Part shown: positions 55,290-64,000 of the stretch, piece after piece | Layout: each line of letters starts with the position of its first letter | Position numbering within the stretch: the first letter of the stretch is position 1 | Assembly: GCA_025526995.1 (NCBI GenBank) | Contig: JAHLKG010000001.1 | Coordinates: 1,612,001 to 1,676,000 of the forward strand | Length of the DNA stretch: 64,000 nucleotides | Direction of reading: 5' to 3' | DNA from: Powellomyces hirtus | Lineage: Eukaryota; Chytridiomycota; Chytridiomycetes; Spizellomycetales; Powellomycetaceae | Made by a program: the position numbers and the translations under genes | Notes under the pieces: model-generated | Database searches by the model: none | What the model was told of the DNA's origin: nothing | The model's input: the letters and a program-made list of their open reading frames with translations, nothing else

Positions 55290-55524
55290 AAACCGTTTGA
55301 GCCAAAGTATGAATGCATTAACTACATATCGATCTGCACTTCCCAGTTTGAGTTGATGCTTGGAGGCCGCAATGAAATATGATTCGCTAAGTCGTTACGA
55401 CGCCGCTCAATCAATGGAAAGGTATATGAATGGAGGATTATGGGAATGCCAACAACGTCTTCCAATCCAGCAGATTACAGGGAAACTGCTAGGATTGGCA
55501 TGTGGACTACCTACAATGGTGACG

Positions 55525-56873
<1,349 letters not shown>

Positions 56874-57006
56874 CTAATGCACAAGCCCGAAGCGCAGTCG
56901 AGTTTATTACACACACGTGACTGGAACGAGTTGCAGGGACATCTTGTTACCGATATCCGACTGCTCGGCGGTGAAGAACATTCACCGTCTCAAAGAGAAG
57001 AACAAA

Positions 57007-57934
57007 ATGGCATCTAACTTTGCCAATCAAGACCTCGACTCGTCTGACGACAACGATGAGGATTTCATTCCTGACACCCGGAGCCAGCTAGATTCAGAGC
57101 CCGACAGTGATGATGAGTTAGATTCTTCAGACCGTTTAGTGCCATCCAAACGGAAAGGGTCGGCAAGTCTCGCATCTACCAAAGCGGGAAAACGGATCAA
57201 GTGGGTAAGCCATGTCAAGAAGAAGATTTGATGGTGCATCCTGAGCTCATTTCTCTTGGTATTCTCGGTTAGCGTTGGCCAAGATGCGACAAATGAAGAT
57301 CTTGGAAATTTGGAAAGGCAACGACACATAGATCAGATATGGGCGGAGATGAATGAAAAGCGGGATGGTCGGGAGGTAGAAGCTTTTACAATGCGGTCTG
57401 TAACTTCCGCGAAGCTCACTCCAGGCGTGTAATCTTTGTCACTCAGCGTTCCACCCTTGCCCAACCCAGCGATCTGCAGCCTGTCGCAACTAAAACCACC
57501 ACTACGAAAGGACAGAGATCGCTCAAAGGCGATCAGTCTAGTCATGAATCCGCGAATCCCGAAGCTATCGGCGAAACATCTAGTGTATCAAGAGACGAAG
57601 GGAGGCCTCCACCACCGATGATGCGGAAATCCAACCTGCTAGCTCTGGCCGCGAAGTACGGGTTGGCAGATGCGGCGAAGCTTACAGTCTTGGAGCAAAG
57701 TAAAGTTGACTGGAAGCGACATGTGGCAGCGGAAGGCGACGAACATACATTGCAGCAGGCGCGGAAAGATGGGTTAGTAACTGTTCGCGTTTCTCCACCT
57801 GTGCTATGTATGTTCACTCACGCTTAACCTATGTTTGCAGCTACTTGGAAAAGGTGGATTTCCTGAAGCGCACAGATGATAGACAGGCTGAGCTAGCGAA
57901 GAAGCTCAAACGCGCCAGATCGTCGAGAAGATGA
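57007..57934 (+). CDS. SWC5: SWR1-complex protein Swc5 / CFDP1 (BCNT)
   Basis: Subunit of the SWR1/SRCAP remodeller that deposits H2A.Z. Exons: 57007-57200, 57273-57426, 57480-57772 and 57841-57934, giving 244 residues. The N-terminus is acidic (LDSSDDNDEDFIPDT; DSEPDSDDELDSSD), the histone-contact region of the family. The C-terminal BCNT domain reads KLTVLEQSKVDWKRHVAAEG, DEHTLQQARKDGYLEKVDFL and KRTDDRQAELAKKLKRARSS. The short introns (53 and about 70 nt) use GTGGGT and GTGTAA donors that are less regular than average; they were chosen because only they keep the frame. Confidence 0.9.
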
Positions 57935-58037
57935 CAACTGATAGTAAGGATTTATAAATTATGATGATATGTAACAGAAATGACTAACTAATCTTCATGA
58001 TGTAAAGGAGAAGGTTATGCAAATCGCCGAGGTCAGA

Positions 58038-59288
<1,251 letters not shown>

Positions 59289-59493
59289 GCAAACTTTTGC
59301 CCAAAGCGGAAGGTTGCGCTGAATAAACTTGTCGGAGTTGCATTCAAAAGGCGGCACGCGTCTTTGTGCTCCATTTCACACCTCTCGGCTTCTCGGCAAC
59401 ACCTGTTCCTCACGAAATTAACAACAACACTGCCATTGCTTTGACAATCACCTTCATATTTTCAACACAGCGCTATTCAGCTGTCTCAAACTC

Positions 59494-61099
59494 ATGGCTT
59501 CCGCAATATCGCTAGTGGTCAACGGCCTCATCGTGACTAGCGCCGTGTCTATTCCCGCCGCGGTTGCATTCAATGCCCAAGGCACCTTGCCAGACCTTGC
59601 TACGATTTTTATCCTGCTCTTCATATCCATGGTCATATTTCGCATCCTAGGGGTCCCCTCGCTGGTCGAAGGTCTCGGTACAGCTTATGAGGAAACTGAA
59701 GAATTTCGAGCCCAGTACTATGAGTCTGATATTGGAAAACAAGCAGAGGCCCTAAACCTTCGACAATTAAAAACCACACCTCCTCTACCAGAAGAGGAGA
59801 GTCTCTCACGATGCGACAGCAGTGAATTTCCTCAATCGGCCACGTCTAGATCCGATAGCGCGATCGCCGATTTCGCCGATCCGTACATATCACAGTTCCC
59901 GGCACTCGAGTCAGAGTTTCTCGCCTTAGCCGACACAGTAGCATCACCATCCAGTCCACCTGGCACTAAAGACGCAACCTGGCATACTGTGCTGAAGCAA
60001 ACCTGGGCAAACTTCAGCATCGAGATCGATAAAAGGGCAGATTCAGATTTCTTCTTCCGCTATGTCATGCACATGGAGGCGACACCTGAGGAAGCGTTTG
60101 ATTTGTTGGCCGATATCAAGCAGAGACCGGCCTGGGACGAAATGTGTGAAGAGGCTGACGTGGTAGAGAAAGTGTCCAACAGAACAACCGTGCAGGTGTG
60201 ATGAGTCGCGTACTGAAGAGTTGTGATCAAAAACGGCTAATTTGGGATAATTGTTTCAGTATTTTCGAACTAAGGGCGTATGGCCCACCAAACCCCGAGC
60301 GGCGTTGCTTGTCGGATTCTCGAGGCAGCTGGGGTCCTCTCGATACTTGAATGTGACAAAATCCATCGATTCGCACCCCGACTTTATCCCACAATCATGC
60401 GACGTGAGAATGATTGCCAACCTGGCCGGACAACTAGTTGAAGGCGACCCAGAAGGCCGTCCGAGGATGTGTAGGGTTGTCCAAGTAGTAGACGGCGATC
60501 TCGGCGGCTACATTCCCAAAAGTATAGTGAACCTGGTTACAACCAAAGCGATTCCCGTCGGGATGAAGAAGGCGAACATGTATCTGAGGAACATTCAAGA
60601 ACAGAGAACGACCTCCAAAATCATCACCATCGCTGAAGGAGAAGCAGATGCAGAGGGAACCGGGTTCCGGAATTCCGTGAATGATCAAACGTTCTCTGCA
60701 GCGGCCATACAGAACCTCATCAAAGTGGAAGAATCGGAACCGCTAAGGCCCAAATCACGGAACCATACATCTCTCACCTTAGCCATTGAAGAATCAGGAC
60801 CTCGAAGGCCCAGATCGCGAGACCACCCGCCTCCTATATTGGAAATTGAAGGATCGGGGCCTCGGAGGCCCAAACCACGAAACCACACACCGCCCACCCT
60901 GGAGATTGCCCTTTCTCTGCAGAAGCCGACACCGGCTTCGACTCTCCCGTTGCGGGGCCTAGTGCAACGGACTGAAGCTGACCGCAAACTTCTGACAAGA
61001 CCAAGCGCTGTGAAGTTCATTCTCAACATTCTGAGACGGTCCCAACCTTGGGTTATTATTTCCTTCTTACTCGCGGTTATCATGAGGAGGAAAGCGTGA
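59494..61099 (+). CDS. Membrane-anchored START-domain protein
   Basis: Two exons (59494-60195, 60260-61099) give 513 residues. Two hydrophobic helices near the N-terminus (ISLVVNGLIVTSAVSIPAAV; LATIFILLFISMVIF) and one at the very C-terminus (PWVIISFLLAVIM) flank a START-like lipid-binding domain (about 165-385): WANFSIEIDKRADSDFFFRY, EATPEEAFDLLADIKQRPAW, VGFSRQLGSSRYLNVTKSID, MCRVVQVVDGDLGGYIPKSI. START proteins move or sense lipids between membranes, and membrane anchors at both ends suggest a contact-site role (inference). Between domain and tail lie three 20-residue repeats. No closer orthologue was recognised. Confidence 0.78.
60731..60910. repeat. Three tandem 60-bp coding repeats in START gene
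   Basis: Copies at 60731-60790, 60791-60850 and 60851-60910 encode 20-residue units of the form (E/G)SGPRRPKSRNHTPPTLEIE. They have diverged at many silent and some replacement sites but keep length exactly. Confidence 0.9.
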
Positions 61100-61204
61100 A
61101 AAAAAAAACGAAAGGAGAAACGGCATCCTCATTAATCTTACTCGCGGTGATATGAGGAGGATGCGCAAAAAAAAAAAACGAAGGATTAACGGCAACCTCA
61201 TCAA
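61069..61204. repeat. Tandem duplication spanning START gene stop codon
   Basis: The segment 61069-61134 (last codons, stop and start of the 3' UTR) is repeated at 61139-61204: TTACTCGCGGT(T/G)AT, GAGGAGGA, a poly-A run and an AACGGCA(T/A)CCTCAT end occur in both. The copies differ by scattered substitutions and small indels. Confidence 0.85.
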
Positions 61205-61375
61205 TTTTGTAGCTGGACAGCAGATATATCAAACAGCATGTATTTAAAATGAATAAGAGTTTAAAGCATCAACAACGAAAGCAGTATTCGTTCAGGAGTT
61301 TGTTTAGTGTGTACATGGGTGACAAAGAATCTAAATATACAAGGGGGCTGCATTGCCAAGCTATGCAGGTCCATC

Positions 61376-62389
61376 TCAAAACCCGGCCGCGAAACGGTTG
61401 AACGTGCCCCGGACCAGGAAATTCGGTTCCTCCACATTATCGGATTTCTTGTACAAGCTTTTGATCGCATCGCTATGCATGCGCATTGAAGCAGGTAGCT
61501 GGGACCGGTCGTTCAGGTCCGGCAGAGGCATGTTGATATTGCTGGACTTGTTTGATCGCTTCGCAAGATGTGCGGCATACTCGACATCTTCAGGATCAGA
61601 ATCGTCTTTGCTCTTCTTGCTCTTCTTCCTCTTTTTGCTCTGCGCTTTTTCGTCTTCCTCACTGCCACTGCTGGTGCGAAGCGTTGGTATATCGCCATCC
61701 TCTCCAACGGCGAGTTTGGAAGTGGCAGCGCCTTCAGCTTTCTTCCCTTTCTTCAATTCCTTCTTCATTTTCTTCTTTTTCTCAGCCTCTTCCGCCCTTC
61801 TTTCTTTGGCGAATTTCATCAAATCAGTCAATCGTTGTATCTCCTGCGGTTGACTGGGATTGATCGGGATGACATCATCAGGTGCGAATGTTTTGTTGCA
61901 TTTGAGGCACGTAGCGGTCGGCACATTCTTGAGCGCTTGTTCGGAAAGGACACAGCCACACCCTGCGAGGTATGAGAACCGGTGTTTGCCGTTCATCTCC
62001 CGGCTTGTTATCGGACATACAAATCTGGAAACCATCGGCCGTTCGTCAATGTTGCCCAGGACAGTTGCGGAAGGAAGTTCGCTGTCGGTAGTGAACAGCG
62101 GGTTGGGAGTCAAGTTCAAGGTGACTACGTCCTTGAACGAAGTGATGTGTTTGCATATGAGGTCTCCGTCGCCGAATCCACTCTTGTTGAGAAGATACTC
62201 CAGAATCGCATCTTTGTTATAAAGCTTCCCAAGAGCATCGGCGACGACGGGCTGAACGAGAGCTTGTTTGGACAGGGCGCAGAAGAACCAATTCACAATC
62301 AGCTGCATACGTGGGTCAGCACGCTCCGCAGCCTTCTTTGTCTTGACCAGCTCGTCTCGGCGAGGGATTGAACCACCATCACAACCCAT
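61376..62389 (-). CDS. RTF2: Replication termination factor 2
   Basis: PCNA-linked factor that stabilises stalled forks and acts in replisome or splicing control. Single exon, 337 residues from Met 62389. The N-terminal signature MGCDGGSIPRRDELVKTKK is diagnostic. Two RING-like (C2HC2-type) blocks follow: WFFCALSKQALVQPVVADAL with LGKLYNKDAILEYLLNK, and RFVCPITSREMNGKHRFSYL with GCGCVLSEQALKN and CLKCNKTFAPDDVIPINP. The C-terminal third is Lys/Ser/Glu-rich and disordered. The frame is open 45 nt upstream without support. It is divergent from the LMW-PTP gene over 179 bp. Confidence 0.95.
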   Translation of the reverse strand: MGCDGGSIPRRDELVKTKKAAERADPRMQLIVNWFFCALSKQALVQPVVADALGKLYNKDAILEYLLNKSGFGDGDLICKHITSFKDVVTLNLTPNPLFTTDSELPSATVLGNIDERPMVSRFVCPITSREMNGKHRFSYLAGCGCVLSEQALKNVPTATCLKCNKTFAPDDVIPINPSQPQEIQRLTDLMKFAKERRAEEAEKKKKMKKELKKGKKAEGAATSKLAVGEDGDIPTLRTSSGSEEDEKAQSKKRKKSKKSKDDSDPEDVEYAAHLAKRSNKSSNINMPLPDLNDRSQLPASMRMHSDAIKSLYKKSDNVEEPNFLVRGTFNRFAAGF

Positions 62390-62568
62390 CTTTGCAGTTT
62401 CTTGTTGATAAGGGTGAAAAGTAAGGGATGACAAGGAGTAATTTGGGCTCGAAAGTAAAAGTAAATGGAAGTACGGTAGAGTGTTTGTCAGCTTGAGCGA
62501 TAGTTTCGTTCAAACGCGGCGGTCCCAGCAAATGACTCAATGAAGGTCACCGTTTCTTTAAGTTAGTC

Positions 62569-63413
62569 ATGAACAGCATGAGCAACAAGGAAAGACCCAT
62601 ATCAGTGCTCTTTGTATGTCTTGGTGGGTACATGAGAATAGTTTTGCGTTCAACCGACTGAAAACTCATTCAAGTGGGATTTACCCTCGTGAAATTGTTG
62701 TTTTATTCGGCTTTTTTTTCTTCGTCTTCAGGAAACATTTGTCGTTCTCCAATGGCGGAGGGTGCGCACCGCCTTCCCTTTTTTCTCCTTTCTTCATGTC
62801 AGCGCAACTGAGTGCCTTCACATATTTATATCACAGCTGTCTTCAACCATATCATTACAGAAAGAGGCTTTGCGGAGAAATTCTTGGTAGACAGTGCCGG
62901 GACAGCGGGCTATCACGTAGGGCTATGGTCTCACAGTTTACGGCCAGTCCAAGTTACTGATGAAAGACGCAGGTCGGGGACTCACCGGACCTCCGCTCCA
63001 TGTCCACCTGCCGCGGACATGGTGTCAACATGTCCCATCGTGGACAGCAAGTGAAGAAGAGTCATTTCACTACCTTTGATTGGATTCTTTGCATGGACGA
63101 GGTACTACTTGAAATGCATGCCCTCTTTGAAATTGACATGCTCACTACTGTGCTCTATGAAATAGTCGAATCTAAGCGATTTGAAGCGCGTCCAGCCACG
63201 TGGATCTACGGCGAAAGGTAAGTTTGCTGCTGAGGGAAGGCGTGCACTCTCATTCGTCTGATGATCTTTGCAGTCAAATTGTTTGGTGATTTCGACAGTC
63301 AAGGAGACAGCATCATCAAAGATCCTTATTACGGAGGTTCAGAGGGATTTGAATACAACTATGAGCAAGTTGTGCGGTGCTCGGAAGGGTTCTTGAAAAG
63401 CCTTGGACTCTGA
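62569..63413 (+). CDS. Low-molecular-weight protein tyrosine phosphatase
   Basis: Small cytosolic phosphatase. Six exons: 62569-62623, 62732-62761, 62837-62916, 62973-63101, 63166-63217 and 63274-63413, giving 161 residues, the normal size. The P-loop VCLGNICRS (Cys17-x5-Arg23) spans intron 1. Further marks: SPMAEAVFNHIITERGF, VDSAGTAGYHVGDSPDLRS, HGVNMSHRGQQVKKSHFTTF, DWILCMDESNLSDLKR, VKLFGDFDSQGDSIIKDPYY with the general-acid Asp in DPYYGG, and FEYNYEQVVRCSEGFL. A second Met three codons in could serve as the start. The exon pattern is split finely, with a 30-nt second exon. Confidence 0.95.
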
Positions 63414-63637
63414 ACACATTAGAAGCGGATGTTGCCTATCTGCGAATGCTCAGACATGCGATTTAGACATGTGATCACGCACAATGTTGGGCTTGGCGAA
63501 GGGGTGTGCTGTGCGAAGCACAAGGACATAAAACGAAGGCGTCTACACAGCTTATTTGAAGATCGTTGTGATATTTAGCAGTTAAAGACGTTACGGGTGA
63601 GAGTTCTCTAGACTAGGACTGCTCATTTGATTCCTGT

Positions 63638-64000
63638 TTATTTGCCAACGGCGACTAGATTTTGAAGGGTAGAAAGTCAGTAATTTGAATACAACGCCTT
63701 CTAGAGGCAACGGTTACCTGAGCCTTTGAGGTCGTCCGTAGTGCAAGTGCTGGACGAGTCTAGGACAGGGACAATGAAGTACGGGCTCGCAGTATCGCCG
63801 AGGCACTCCGCCACCGTAACCCACTGTGCCTTGTTCTTGAAGTTGGCGATAAAGTATTTGACCTCGTTTATAATGAAACTGGGAGTCTCATGGCTGAGAA
63901 CAATGTGGTTGAGTCCCGTTTTTAATCCAGTAGCCAGATTGGTCTTAGCCGTCGCTTCAGTGATTCCGTTCGCGTCTCCGCTGTCCACATCCCAATTGAC
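63638..64000 (-). CDS. Chitin deacetylase-like polysaccharide deacetylase, C-terminal part
   Basis: Carbohydrate esterase 4-type enzyme that removes acetyl groups from chitin in the cell wall; the 5' part lies beyond the right edge. Two exons are visible: 63718-64000 (cut) and 63638-63654, which adds Val-Ala-Val-Gly-Lys and the stop. Blocks: VNWDVDSGDANG, LKTGLNHIVLSHETPSFIIN with the SHE/D-type His, EVKYFIANFKNKAQWVTVAE and CLGDTASPYFIVP. These match the end of the NodB domain (motifs 4 and 5). No GPI signal follows, so this form may be secreted or wall-bound. Catalytic Asp/His/His of motifs 1 and 2 are outside the window. Confidence 0.85.

Overview
The window is nuclear DNA of a zoosporic (chytrid-type) fungus. 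The genes carry many short GT-AG introns (mostly about 45-100 nt) and are packed on both strands. Fungal markers (velvet factor, chitin deacetylase-like protein, ceramide glucosyltransferase remnant, Tma20) sit next to genes that most non-flagellate fungi have lost: CFAP300, an axonemal-dynein assembly factor, and an Abi-like SCAR/WAVE-complex subunit. That combination points to a fungus with a swimming and perhaps crawling zoospore. Species cannot be fixed from the sequence alone.

Layout. 1-12.8 kb: a malto-oligosyltrehalose trehalohydrolase-like GH13 gene (cut by the left edge), a TPT/DMT sugar transporter, a NIPA magnesium transporter, a secreted GPI-type protein, a coiled-coil protein, APC7 and HSP10. 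About 12.9-21.1 kb: a GC-rich block with different codon use in which every recognisable conserved gene (Ccr4-type nuclease, MCT-1/Tma20, ceramide glucosyltransferase) is frameshifted or truncated, mixed with diverged direct repeats and a TTAGGG pair inside a 34-bp duplication. 21.9-26.7 kb: a low-complexity gene, a 26-bp perfect inverted repeat, a velvet factor and gene-poor spacer. 26.8-63.4 kb: a dense run of intact housekeeping genes: DHX16/Prp2, DCTN6, ORC5, WDR89, NAA35/Mak10, an aminotransferase, CFAP300, dUTPase, an ING PHD protein, IWS1/Spn1, an unresolved gene, AAR2, QCR2, the Abi-like gene, NKAP, SWC5/CFDP1, PLPBP, a START-domain protein, RTF2 and LMW-PTP. The right edge cuts a chitin deacetylase-like gene.

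The genes form no operon, but themes recur: splicing (DHX16, AAR2, NKAP), transcription and chromatin (IWS1, ING, SWC5), replication and cell cycle (ORC5, RTF2, dUTPase, APC7), and motility (CFAP300, DCTN6, Abi). Neighbours are commonly divergent over 50-350 bp, so bidirectional promoters are likely.

The strongest candidate for something undescribed is the Abi-like gene at 51.5-55.3 kb. It places four WH2-like, potentially actin-binding motifs between its polyproline tract and its SH3 domain, carried on a run of six consecutive symmetric phase-1 exons. Exon maps below were made by hand from splice signals, frame and family homology; no alignment or database search was run.
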